DNA of 64,000 nt from Aquimonas sp. (GTDB lineage Bacteria > Pseudomonadota > Gammaproteobacteria > Xanthomonadales > Xanthomonadaceae). Numbering within the stretch: position 1 is the first letter of the stretch; each line of letters starts with the position of its first letter. Below are positions 24,688 to 36,070 of the stretch, in pieces. Where the stretch lies: NCBI GenBank assembly GCA_022241605.1, contig JAKOMQ010000001.1:1-64000 (forward strand), read 5' to 3'. The notes beneath the pieces were generated by a model. The model did no database searches. It had not been told where the DNA came from and was given only the letters and a program-made list of their open reading frames with translations. The position numbers were made by a program, and so were the translations under genes.

Positions 24688-25500
24688 ATGAACGCCCTGC
24701 CGCACGCCCTGCCCGCTGCCGATGACAAGCCCTACCGCGTAGAGACGGTCACCGAGGTTCACCACTGGACCGATCAGTACTTCACGTTGAGAACAACCCG
24801 CAACGAGGGCCTGCGCTTCGAGAACGGTCAATTCGTGATGATCGGGCTGATGGTCGAGGGGCGGCCGCTGCTGCGCGCTTATTCGATCTGCAGTCCCAAC
24901 TGGGAGGAATCGCTGGAGTTCCTCAGCATCAAGGTGCCGGATGGTGCGCTCACCTCACGGCTGCAGCACATCCAGCCCGGCGACGGCCTGCTTGTGAGCA
25001 AGAAACCCACTGGGACACTGCTGATCTCGGACCTGAGGCCTGGCCGCACGCTCTACCTGCTGGCCACCGGTACCGGGCTGGCGCCCTTCCTCGCCACCAT
25101 TCGCGACCCTGAAACCTACGAGCGCTTCGAGCGCATCGTGCTGGTGCACGGCGTTCGCGAAGTGCGCGACCTGACCTACCGCGACTTCCTCGAACGCGAG
25201 CTGGGCGAGCACGAGTATCTGGGCGCGATGGTTCGCGCGAAGCTGCGCTACTACCCGGTGGTCAGCCGCGAGGCTTTCACACACCACGGCCGTGGCACCG
25301 ACCTGCTCGCTTCGGGCCAGATCGCGCGCGATCTCGGCATCGAGCCGCTCGATGCCGCCCACGACCGCGCCATGATCTGCGGCAGCCCCGGCATGCTGGC
25401 CGACTTCCGCAGCCTGCTGGACGCGCGCGGTTTTGTCGCCAGCCCGCGTATCGGAACGTCAGGCGACTATGTGTTCGAGCGGGCTTTCGTAGAGAAGTAG
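24688..25500 (+). CDS. fpr: Ferredoxin/flavodoxin--NADP+ reductase
   Basis: 270 aa. RAYSICSPN (about 62-70) is the FAD-binding R-x-Y-S motif, the GTGLAPFLA block (about 129-137) is the NADPH pyrophosphate site, and AMICGSPGML (about 229-238) is the C-terminal nicotinamide region. The last residues VFERAFVEK fit Fpr, where an aromatic residue near the end stacks on the flavin. It transfers electrons between NADPH and ferredoxin or flavodoxin, serving oxidative-stress defence and Fe-S assembly. The chosen ATG at 24688 gives near-family length; a start about 34 codons upstream adds unrelated sequence. Confidence 0.92.
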   Translation: MNALPHALPAADDKPYRVETVTEVHHWTDQYFTLRTTRNEGLRFENGQFVMIGLMVEGRPLLRAYSICSPNWEESLEFLSIKVPDGALTSRLQHIQPGDGLLVSKKPTGTLLISDLRPGRTLYLLATGTGLAPFLATIRDPETYERFERIVLVHGVREVRDLTYRDFLERELGEHEYLGAMVRAKLRYYPVVSREAFTHHGRGTDLLASGQIARDLGIEPLDAAHDRAMICGSPGMLADFRSLLDARGFVASPRIGTSGDYVFERAFVEK

Positions 25501-25509
25501 TCCGAAGCG

Positions 25510-25694
25510 CTCGGAGCGTGTGAGAAAAGCCGGACGCCGTAGCGAGAACGTCGCTGGGCGTTCGTGGCAAGGCGCGGCAGGCGAATAAAAGGGAGTTTGG
25601 TGAGCCAAATGACCGCAGGATTCGCGCAGCGCGCTGCCGCCCCGGGCGTCCAGCGGCGGCCGCAGAAGGCGAATGGCTCTTTGACAGCATCTCA
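25510..25694 (-). repeat. Family A palindromic element, copy A2 (reverse orientation)
   Basis: Read on the minus strand it follows copy A1 closely: TGCGGCCGCCGC, GGCGGCAGCGCGCTGCGCGAAT, TTTGGCTCACCAAA at the centre and CGCTACGGCGTCCGGCTTTTC. Its outer end overlaps the stop codon of the zinc-finger gene (25692-25694). The other end falls 10 bp after the ferredoxin reductase stop. Confidence 0.75.
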
Positions 25695-25958
25695 GCGCAA
25701 CTGGCTGTCCTTGCTGCCGCGCCGGTTATAGGCGCCGTCGGCGGCCTGCGCGCGGTCGGCCTCGGCCTGACAGCCGACGCACAGGCGTACGCCCGGCAGC
25801 GCGCGTCGTCGCGCAGCCGGAATCTCGGCCTCGCACTCCTCGCAGTGGGTCCGACCAGGCCCCAACGGCAGACGCGCACGCGCTTTGGCGATGGCGTCCT
25901 TGACGGTGGCATCGATCTGATCCTGCACGGCGCCGTCGCCGGCCCAGCCAGTAGCCAT
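25692..25958 (-). CDS. DksA/TraR-type C4 zinc-finger protein
   Basis: 88 aa. Four cysteines C39, C42, C60 and C63 (HCEEC...LCVGC) form the zinc knuckle, and the following helix AEADRAQAADGAYNRRGSKDSQLR completes the small DksA/TraR-like (YbiI-type) fold. Full-length DksA has an added coiled coil that reaches into RNA polymerase; this short protein lacks most of it, so ppGpp-linked transcription control is possible but unproven. AAGGAGAT ahead of the ATG at 25958 is a strong ribosome-binding site. The gene is bracketed by palindromic repeats: A2 at its stop and B1 14 bp upstream of its start. Confidence 0.88.
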   Translation of the reverse strand: MATGWAGDGAVQDQIDATVKDAIAKARARLPLGPGRTHCEECEAEIPAARRRALPGVRLCVGCQAEADRAQAADGAYNRRGSKDSQLR

Positions 25959-25971
25959 GTGTATCTCCTTC

Positions 25972-26136
25972 TAGTGTGGTGATTCGTACGTGGCGGACAG
26001 TCGCTGCGAGCGGATTTGTGTGGCTGGCAAGGCGCAACGACGAGTCATGGCAGGGCTACGGCGAAGAGGAGGAACGCTGTCAGCCTTGCCGAGGACGCCG
26101 CGGGTACGTTCGCTCAAGTGCGAATCACTACACCAG
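25972..26136 (+). repeat. Family B palindromic element, copy B1
   Basis: 165 bp. The terminal inverted repeats are GTGTGGTGATTCGTACGTGG and, on the other strand, GGTGTAGTGATTCGCACTTG; the centre is a short CATGGC-AGG-GCTACG hairpin. About three quarters of positions match copy B2 at 49453-49616, including GCTGCGAGCGGATTTGTGTG and ACGCTGTCAG. Non-coding. Confidence 0.7.
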
Positions 26137-26157
26137 TGCCTGGCCCGCAGGGCTAGT

Positions 26158-26292
26158 GTGCCGCGCAAAAAAATTCATCAGGCTCTGACGGCGCCTTTGG
26201 GCGCGTACCGGCGTTGCGGGTCGTCTCCGTGGCGCCACGACAGCGCCTCCTCGCGCCCTGATGAGCACCCGGATCAGCTGCCGGCGAGCCGA
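26158..26292 (-). repeat. Family C dispersed repeat, copy C5 (reverse orientation)
   Basis: On the minus strand it reads CTGATCCGGGTGCTCATCAGG, GGCGCGAGGAGGCGC, GAGACGACCCGCAACGCC and CCCAAAGGCGCCGTCAG then CCTGATGAATTTTTTTGCGCG. It shares its last half best with copy C1. The next 115 bp up to the DUF1622 gene contain no recognised feature. Confidence 0.6.
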
Positions 26293-26408
26293 GGATTTGT
26301 CAGGCGCAGCGCAGCAGCAAACACCTGCCGTGATCCAAGTTCATCGCGCCCGGTCTTCCGTTGGACCTCGTGAACGGCTAGCGTGGCGTCCATTGTCGGA
26401 GACCCGCT

Positions 26409-26762
26409 ATGGAAACCCTGCTGCTCGACGCCATCCGCAGCCTCATTCTGATCATCGAAGGGATTGGCGTGCTGGTGATTCTTGGCGGATTCATCTACAG
26501 CACAGGCGTCTGGCTGCGCGGACTGCGCACGGTGGAAAGCCACCTTGCCTACCTCACCTTCCGCCGCCGCAGTGTCCGCGGCTTGATTCTGGGCCTGGAG
26601 TTCCTGGTGGCGGCCGACATCATCCGCACCGTGATCATCGACTACACCCTGGACAGCCTGCTGATGCTGGGCCTGATCGTGCTGATCCGCAGCTTTCTGG
26701 TGTTCGCCCTGCATCTGGAAATCGAGGGCCGGCTGCCGTGGCACCCGGCTGCCCCAGAGTGA
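26409..26762 (+). CDS. DUF1622 family membrane protein
   Basis: 117 aa with three membrane-spanning segments (about 12-30 LILIIEGIGVLVILGGFIY, 60-80 and 84-101). The repeated acidic/charged pattern EGIG...RTVES and DIIRTVIIDYTLDSLLMLGLIVLIRSFL is characteristic of the DUF1622 family, which is widespread and unstudied. The product should sit in the inner membrane. It is a single gene; its stop is 12 bp from the convergent fumC stop. Confidence 0.85.
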   Translation: METLLLDAIRSLILIIEGIGVLVILGGFIYSTGVWLRGLRTVESHLAYLTFRRRSVRGLILGLEFLVAADIIRTVIIDYTLDSLLMLGLIVLIRSFLVFALHLEIEGRLPWHPAAPE

Positions 26763-26774
26763 AACCCATCGCCG

Positions 26775-28160
26775 TCAGCTGCCCTGCACTCCGCCGCGGG
26801 TGAGCCGCCCCGGATCCAGCAGCGCCTCCAGCTGCTCGCGCGGCAGCCCGGTGAGCTCCTCCGCAACATCCAGCACCGGCCGCCCCTCTGCATAGGCGCG
26901 TTTGGCGATCTCGGCGCCCTTGGCGTAGCCGATCAAGGGGTTCAGCGCGGTCACCAGGATTGGATTGCGGGCCAGCACCGCCTGCAGGCGATCCTCGCGC
27001 ACCCGGAAGCCGTCGATCGCCCGGTCGGCCAGCAGGCGCATCGCATTGGCCAGCAGCTCAATCGACTGCAGCAGCGTATGGGCGATCAGCGGCAGCATCA
27101 CGTTCAACTGGAAGTTGCCGCTCTGCGCCGCAAGCGTGACCGTCACATGCGAGCCGGCGACCTGCGCGCAGACCATGGCCACCGCTTCCGGCACCACCGG
27201 ATTCACTTTGCCCGGCATGATCGAGCTGCCCGGCTGCAGGGTCGGCAGCTCGATCTCGCCCAGCCCTGCCAAGGGGCCCGAGTTCATCCAGCGCAGGTCG
27301 TTGGCGATCTTCATCAGGATGGCCGCCAGCCCGTTCATCTGCGCGGACAGGCCCAGCGCCGCATCCTGCCCGGCGATACCCGCAAACAGGTTGTCGGCCG
27401 GCCGGAACCTGATAGCCGTCAGCGCCTGCAGGGCGCGGCAGGCGCGCTTGCCGAACTGCGGATGTGCATTGATGCCGGTGCCGATAGCCGTGCCCGAGAG
27501 CGGCAGCAAGCGCAGGCGATCGGCCTCCTGCTCGATCCGCTCGCGTGCGCCGGCGAGCTGTGCCACCCAGGCCTGGAGCTCCTGCCCGAAGCTGAGCGGC
27601 ATCGCGTCCATCAGGTGCGTGCGGCCGGTCTTGGCAATGTCGGCAAGCTCCTCCGCGCGGCGCGCAATGCGCTTTTTCAGGTGCTTCAGCGCCGGCAGCA
27701 GCTGCTCCCGCAGGGCCAGTGCCGCCGCCACCTGGATCGCGCTTGGCACCACGTCATTGGAGCTCTGCGCCATGTTGAGGTGATCGTTCGGCGAGACCGC
27801 CGTGCGCACGCGCCGCCTTGCCAGCGTCGCCAGCACCTCGTTCATGTTCATGTTGCTGCTGGTGCCCGAGCCGGTCTGGAACACGTCGACCGGAAACTGC
27901 CCAGCGTGCTGCCCCGCTGCGACCTCGGCGGCGGCTGCCTCGATGGCCTCAGCGATTTTCGGATCGATCAGACCCAGCCCGGCATTGGCATGGGCAGCGG
28001 CGGACTTGATCAGGGCCAGTGCGCGCAGGAAGCCGGCCGGCATTCGTTGGCCTGAGATCGGGAAGTTGAGCACCGCGCGCTGGGTCTGCGCGCCCCACAG
28101 TGCGTCGGCAGGAACCTCGAGTTCTCCAAGGCTGTCACGTTCGATCCTGGGCTTGGGCAT
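26775..28160 (-). CDS. fumC: Fumarate hydratase class II
   Basis: 461 aa, the usual length for the iron-free homotetrameric fumarase that interconverts fumarate and malate in the TCA cycle. The superfamily signature GSSIMPGKVNP (about 316-326) carries the catalytic Ser loop, TGSGTSSNMNMNEVLA (about 95-110) and TGRTHLMDAMPLSFGQE (about 184-200) bring the substrate-binding Thr, Ser and His. Everything expected is present. It diverges from purB, a member of the same fumarase/aspartase superfamily, with a 114-bp shared upstream region. Confidence 0.97.
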   Translation of the reverse strand: MPKPRIERDSLGELEVPADALWGAQTQRAVLNFPISGQRMPAGFLRALALIKSAAAHANAGLGLIDPKIAEAIEAAAAEVAAGQHAGQFPVDVFQTGSGTSSNMNMNEVLATLARRRVRTAVSPNDHLNMAQSSNDVVPSAIQVAAALALREQLLPALKHLKKRIARRAEELADIAKTGRTHLMDAMPLSFGQELQAWVAQLAGARERIEQEADRLRLLPLSGTAIGTGINAHPQFGKRACRALQALTAIRFRPADNLFAGIAGQDAALGLSAQMNGLAAILMKIANDLRWMNSGPLAGLGEIELPTLQPGSSIMPGKVNPVVPEAVAMVCAQVAGSHVTVTLAAQSGNFQLNVMLPLIAHTLLQSIELLANAMRLLADRAIDGFRVREDRLQAVLARNPILVTALNPLIGYAKGAEIAKRAYAEGRPVLDVAEELTGLPREQLEALLDPGRLTRGGVQGS

Positions 28161-28241
28161 GACGCGTCCTCCAGCGGCAATCGCCTGATCCTACGCGTTT
28201 GCCTTCCGACGCCACGGGCAGCCATCCGCCCGGCCGCGTAA

Positions 28242-29648
<1,407 letters not shown>

Positions 29649-29649
29649 G

Positions 29650-30876
29650 ATGGCACTCACGCCGCGCAGGCCGGCCGCCGCTCCCGTCCCGCCCATCGAG
29701 GTGCAGGCCAGCGCGCGGCAGCGCATGGGCATGAGCCCGGCTGAGTTCCTGCGCGACTACTGGCAAAAGCGCCCGCTGCTGATCCGGGGTGCGTTCGCCG
29801 ACCTGCCCTGCCCGATTACACCCGAGGACCTTGCCGGCCTGGCCTGCGAGGAGGGCGCACTGGCGCGGCTGGTGCTGCACGATCGGCGCCGCGATCACTA
29901 CGCGCTGGAAACCGGCCCCTTTCCGGAAGAGCGCTTCGCGCAGCTGAGCGAACGCGACTGGAGCCTGCTGGTGCAGGACGTGGACAAATGGGACGCCGAT
30001 GTCGCCGCGCTCAGGGCCCATTACGGCTTTCTGCCGCGCTGGCGCATCGACGACATCATGATCAGCTACGCCGTGCCCGGCGGCTCGGTCGGCCCGCACG
30101 TGGACCAGTACGACGTGTTCCTGATGCAGGGCCTCGGCGAGCGGCGCTGGCAGATCGACGTCGACCCTGCGGCGCCCAAGGCCTTCCGCGAGGGCGCGCA
30201 GCTTCGTCTGCTGAAGGATTTCACGCCCAGCCACGAGTGGTTGCTTGGCCCCGGCGATGTGCTCTACCTGCCGCCCGGCGTGCCCCACCACGGCGTCGCC
30301 GAGACGCCCTGCCTGACCCTGTCGCTGGGCATGCGGGCACCTTCGGTCAACGAGCTGGTCACCGACCTCGCCGATGAGCTGGCGGCGAACCTGGGCGAGG
30401 AGGCGCGCTACGCCGATCCCGACCTCGCGCCGGCCAACGACATCGCCGAAATCGATACCGCCGCCCTGCAGCGGGTGCGCACTGCACTGGCGCCCCTGCT
30501 GGCCATGGACGATGCCGCGCTGATGCACTGGTTCGGCCGCTTTATCAGCGGTTACCGCAACGCCGGTACGCCACAGCCGGGGCCACGCCTGCCCAGCCGC
30601 GCCAAGCTGGAATCGGCACTCGACGACGGCGGCTGCCTGCACTGGCACCCGTTCTCGCGCTCGGCCTGGGGCCGCGCAGGTCGCGGCGCCGTGCTCTTCG
30701 TGCACGGTCACGCCCATCCCTGCAGCCAGGCCGGCGCGCGCCGCCTGGCCCGCGGCGATGCGCTGGCAAGCGCGGACTGGGCGGCACTCAAGCCACTCGA
30801 CCGGGATACCGCGTGGGCGCTGGTGCAGGCCGGGCAACTGGTGCTGCAGACCGCGCGCAAACCGCGCTCCCGCTGA
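29650..30876 (+). CDS. roxA: Ribosomal protein uL16 arginine 3-hydroxylase (JmjC/cupin oxygenase)
   Basis: 408 aa. A Fe(II)/2-oxoglutarate oxygenase of the YcfD/RoxA group that hydroxylates an arginine of ribosomal protein L16. The iron triad is visible as H150-x-D152 (PHVDQYD) and H213 (VPHHGVAE). The N-terminal RDYWQKRPLLIRGAF is the family opening, and the C-terminal winged-helix part (about 270-408) is kept; RAPSVNELVTDLADELA links the two. The gene directly follows purB, an association common in this group of bacteria. Confidence 0.92.
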   Translation: MALTPRRPAAAPVPPIEVQASARQRMGMSPAEFLRDYWQKRPLLIRGAFADLPCPITPEDLAGLACEEGALARLVLHDRRRDHYALETGPFPEERFAQLSERDWSLLVQDVDKWDADVAALRAHYGFLPRWRIDDIMISYAVPGGSVGPHVDQYDVFLMQGLGERRWQIDVDPAAPKAFREGAQLRLLKDFTPSHEWLLGPGDVLYLPPGVPHHGVAETPCLTLSLGMRAPSVNELVTDLADELAANLGEEARYADPDLAPANDIAEIDTAALQRVRTALAPLLAMDDAALMHWFGRFISGYRNAGTPQPGPRLPSRAKLESALDDGGCLHWHPFSRSAWGRAGRGAVLFVHGHAHPCSQAGARRLARGDALASADWAALKPLDRDTAWALVQAGQLVLQTARKPRSR

Positions 30877-30896
30877 CCCCGCACGAGCCGACCCGT

Positions 30897-31847
30897 ATGA
30901 GCACCGCGATACCCGAAGGCTTCCAGATCGAGCAGGCCGACTACCGGCGTGACTTCGACACGCTGCGCGCAATCCGCGACGAGGTGTTCGTGCGCGGGCA
31001 GCAGGTACCGATCGAGATCGAGCTGGATGCGCTCGATCCGCTCTGTCAACACGTGATCGCGCGCGCGGAGGACGGCCGCGCCATCGGCACCGCGCGGCTG
31101 ATGCCGGATGGTCGTATCGGTCGCATGGCGGTGCAGGCGCCCTGGCGCGGCCGTGGCGTCGGCGGCCTGATGCTGGAGCGGCTGATCGAGATCGCCCGCG
31201 GCCGTGGCCTGCGGCGGGTTGAGCTGCACTCGCAGGTGCATGCACAAGCCTTCTACGAGCGCCACAGCTTCGAGGCCTTTGGCGAGCACTTTTTCGAGGC
31301 CGGCATCGAACACGTGCACATGCAGCGCGCGCTCGATCTGACGCCACCGGCGCGCTCGGCACCGTCCGAACTGCTCAACATCGACAGCGAACACGAGGCA
31401 CGCTCGACCTGCCTTGCGCTGCTCGCGCGCACGCGGCACCGGCTTTCAATCTTCTCGCGCGATCTGGATCCGGTGCTGCTGGGCGGTGCCGATGTGATCG
31501 AGGCGCTGCGCGGCCTGCTCGCGCGCGGCCGCGGCGTGGAGCTGCGCATCCTGCTGCAGGATCCGGCCAGCCTGATGCGCGATCTGCATCCGTGGCTGCC
31601 GCTGATGCAGCGCCTGTCCAGTCTCGTGCACGTGCGCAGCGTGGTCGAGCCGATCGATCGCCAGAACCCGGTGGCCTTGATCGTCAATGACACGGGCGGC
31701 TGGTACCACCGCCCGCTGGCGGCGCGCTTTGAGGGCACGGCCTCGCTGCAGGCGCCCGGCCGGGCGCGTCAGCTCCAGAACGAACTCGACGCACTGTGGG
31801 AGCGCGGACAGCCCTCCACCGAGCTGCGCGTGCTCGGCGGCCTGTAG
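30897..31847 (+). CDS. GNAT acetyltransferase fused to a C-terminal DUF7931-like domain
   Basis: 316 aa from the ATG at 30897. Residues about 10-148 are an acetyltransferase: FDTLRAIRDEVFVRGQQVP, ARLMPDGRIGRMAVQAPWRGRGVGGLML (acetyl-CoA loop) and AFYERHSFEAFGE, as in ElaA/YjdJ-like proteins. Residues about 160-316 form a second module beginning SELLNIDSEHEARSTCLALLARTRHRLSIFSRDLDP and containing VSRLHVR-type strands and NDTGGWYHRPL. It looks like the phospholipase-D-like half-domain labelled DUF7931 in this order (the name is uncertain). Role unknown; RNA or tRNA metabolism has been proposed for neighbours, but nothing here proves it. It probably belongs to the purB-roxA transcript (20-bp gap). 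Confidence 0.8.
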   Translation: MSTAIPEGFQIEQADYRRDFDTLRAIRDEVFVRGQQVPIEIELDALDPLCQHVIARAEDGRAIGTARLMPDGRIGRMAVQAPWRGRGVGGLMLERLIEIARGRGLRRVELHSQVHAQAFYERHSFEAFGEHFFEAGIEHVHMQRALDLTPPARSAPSELLNIDSEHEARSTCLALLARTRHRLSIFSRDLDPVLLGGADVIEALRGLLARGRGVELRILLQDPASLMRDLHPWLPLMQRLSSLVHVRSVVEPIDRQNPVALIVNDTGGWYHRPLAARFEGTASLQAPGRARQLQNELDALWERGQPSTELRVLGGL

Positions 31848-31920
31848 CGCTTTGCTTGCGCAAGAACGCTGCAGCGGTTTCAATGCGAGTTCCTAACAAG
31901 AAATCCGCAAGGAGCCCCGC

Positions 31921-32574
31921 ATGAAGTTGTCCCGCGCCGAAGCCAATCTGCTGAGCGCCGCCGAACTCGATATGGTCCGCAGCAAAGGCCCCTTCGAGGT
32001 CAAGTCCCTGGTGCGTCTGATCCAGCGCCTGCGCAACCTGCGCGACAAGGCCACGGATCTGGTGCAGCGCCAGGCCATCGCGATCGCTCGCAGCACTGGC
32101 ACCAAGCGTGGCAACACCGGCAAGGCCAATGTGCGCACCGGCGACAAGGCCGAGGTGCTCACCCGCGCGCTGCGCCACTTCGAGGAGCAGCTGGCCAAGC
32201 TCGACGCCGAGTCCAGCGCTGCCGTGAAGTCGCTGAAGGCCGAAGCCAAGGCCAAGCCCGCCAAGAAGGCTGCTCCCGCCAAGGCACCGGCCAAGAAGGC
32301 TCCGGCCAAGAAGGCGGTTGCCAAGAAGGCACCGGCAAAGAAAGCCCCGGCAAGCAAGGCCGCCGCCAAGCCGGCAGCCAAGAAGGCTGCAGCCCGCAAG
32401 CCAGCAGCACCGGCCGCAGCAGCCGCTGCCGATGGCGCTGCGGGTGGCCCGCCGGTCAACGCGATCTCGAGCAAGGCGCGCCAGCGCCTTCCGAAAACCG
32501 TTGCCGGCCCGGACAAGGGCCAGCTCAAAAGCGTGGCCTCGCGCAAGTCGCCGAGCAAGGGCAAGCGCGGCTGA
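31921..32574 (+). CDS. Lys/Ala-rich histone H1-like protein
   Basis: 217 aa. Residues 1-100 are a helical, charged domain (MKLSRAEANLLSAAELDMV...LTRALRHFEEQLAKLDAE). Residues about 101-175 are PAKKA/APAKK repeats of the eukaryotic-H1/AlgP/HctB kind. A short basic tail (SKGKRG) follows. The low-complexity tail should bind DNA or RNA without sequence specificity, suggesting a nucleoid-associated or RNA-binding role (inference). AAGGAG lies 7 nt before the ATG. A strong terminator follows, so it is a monocistronic gene. The number of KA repeats probably varies between strains. Confidence 0.82.
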   Translation: MKLSRAEANLLSAAELDMVRSKGPFEVKSLVRLIQRLRNLRDKATDLVQRQAIAIARSTGTKRGNTGKANVRTGDKAEVLTRALRHFEEQLAKLDAESSAAVKSLKAEAKAKPAKKAAPAKAPAKKAPAKKAVAKKAPAKKAPASKAAAKPAAKKAAARKPAAPAAAAAADGAAGGPPVNAISSKARQRLPKTVAGPDKGQLKSVASRKSPSKGKRG

Positions 32575-32600
32575 CCCCGCGGACACTGGCATCCTCAGGC

Positions 32601-32633
32601 GGGCCGTCGCGAAAGCGACGGCCCGTTTGTTTT
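32601..32633 (+). terminator. Rho-independent terminator after the Lys/Ala-rich gene
   Basis: Perfect stem GGGCCGTCGC-GAAA-GCGACGGCCC with a GNRA tetraloop, followed by GTTTGTTTT, 26 bp after the stop codon. Confidence 0.92.
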
Positions 32634-32727
32634 CCGGGATCACTCATAGCCAAGTCGGGCGTAATCCCCGAAACTATCGGACCTTGAAGCGGCCCCCAGC
32701 CCCGCGGGCCGTGCGAGACGCTCCCGC

Positions 32728-34730
<2,003 letters not shown>

Positions 34731-34734
<4 letters not shown>

Positions 34735-35378
34735 TCCGCAGCCTGCTGCTCGCTCTCGCCGCACTGCTGCTGGTCGGCTGCGTCGAAACCCGCTTCGAGT
34801 CGCCGCCCGGCGAGCGCATCCAGCGCTGCGACGAGACATGGAAAGGCGTCTGGCTGGACCGCTCGGACGACAGCCAGGTCGCCGGCCTGCATGTGGACGA
34901 GCAGTGCCGCAGCTTCGCGCTGACCCAGCTGGAAGCCGGCGGCCCGCTGCGGCAGGCGCCGGTGCCGCTCAACTTCGTCGAGCATCGCGGCCAGCGCTAC
35001 GTGGTGGTGGCCGATGCCGCCCTGCAGGATCTGGTGACGCTGCCGCCGGTGCACGGCGTCGACCCGGTGCCGACGCGCAACTTCTTCATCGCTCGCTACC
35101 GCCTGCGCGGCGGCACGCTGGAGATCCACAAGGTCGACGACCGCGCCGCTGCACGCATGGTGATCGACGGCGTGCTGCAGGGCACGGTGTCCTCCACGCT
35201 CAATGAGCTGCACGTCTACGTGCGCGGCACCCGCGAGGACACGCTGCGCATCGTCGAAACCCCCGGCCTGTTCGAGCGCAGGCCCTCGATCGTGCTGGAG
35301 CGCAGCCGCCGCTCGCTGGCGGAGATCGAGGCCGAGCTGATGCGGGCGCATGCGCTGCATCCGCGCGGACGAAACTGA
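34731..35378 (+). CDS. Lipoprotein of unknown function (paralogue 1)
   Basis: 215 aa with a GTG start at 34731 that overlaps the liuD stop (GTGA), so it is translated with liuD. The lipoprotein signal MIRSLLLALAALLLVGC has its Cys at 17. The mature protein begins VETRFESPPGERIQRCDETWKGVW and includes VEHRGQRYVVVAD, DDRAAARMVIDGVLQG and LRIVETPGLFERRPSIVLERS. The following gene is a clear paralogue. No family is recognised. An envelope lipoprotein inside a leucine-degradation operon is unexpected. Confidence 0.78.
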
Positions 35379-36070
35379 TGAACCCGCCCGCTACGGCGAG
35401 TTTTAGCTTCTTCGGTGCGATAGCGACGCGCAGCACGGCTATTCGCTGCCTGCCTGTGGCGGTTTTGTTGACGCTAGTCGGATGCGACAGCACCAGCTTC
35501 CAGTCTCCGCCCGGCAATGAATTCGTCGAGTGCGATGCGGCCTGGAAGGGGTCATGGCGATTGTTGGGCGAGCCAGCCTCAGACCACCTGCTCGTCGTGG
35601 GGGACGACTGTCAGGCATCAGAGGTCACTACCTCCGTAGATGCGAGCACATCGGTTTCAGACGAATCGGTGCAGTTGAGGTTTGCCGAACACAACGGACA
35701 GCGCTATGTGGTCACGTTTGAAGAGCCCCCCGTGGGCAGTCTCAAGGCACAGTCAGCTGGTGACCGCCCTGATCGATCGGGAACTCCCAGCTACACGATC
35801 GCCCGATATGTTTCAGGGCCGAGCTCGATCTCAGTCTGGATGGTAGATACCAGAGCGGCAGCTCGGATGGTTGTCGACGGATCGCTGCTTGGGCACGTAT
35901 CGCGCCATAAGGACAGCTTGCGGGTGTTCGTTCAGGGCACTCCGGATAACACCCTGCATGCGGTGGAGCTTCCGGGGATGTTTCAAGCCGAACCTACTTT
36001 CCTGTTGGAGCGCAGCACCGGGAGCGTCAGCGAGTTGGACGCTGATCGCCCGGCTGAACGCAACGAGTGA
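35378..36070 (+). CDS. Lipoprotein of unknown function (paralogue 2)
   Basis: 230 aa. A longer N-terminal region is followed by a lipoprotein signal (CLPVAVLLTLVGC, Cys about 36). It repeats the previous gene's landmarks in order: FQSPPGNEFVECDAAWKGSW, AEHNGQRYVV, DTRAAARMVVDGSLLG, LRVFVQGTPDNTLHAVELPGMFQAEPTFLLERS. So the two genes arose by tandem duplication. Its ATG shares a base with the previous stop, and its stop overlaps the next start. Base use is visibly more AT-rich than in its neighbours (many TTG, TCA, AGA and GGT codons), unlike paralogue 1: it is either under relaxed selection or was acquired from elsewhere. Function unknown. Confidence 0.76.
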   Translation: MNPPATASFSFFGAIATRSTAIRCLPVAVLLTLVGCDSTSFQSPPGNEFVECDAAWKGSWRLLGEPASDHLLVVGDDCQASEVTTSVDASTSVSDESVQLRFAEHNGQRYVVTFEEPPVGSLKAQSAGDRPDRSGTPSYTIARYVSGPSSISVWMVDTRAAARMVVDGSLLGHVSRHKDSLRVFVQGTPDNTLHAVELPGMFQAEPTFLLERSTGSVSELDADRPAERNE

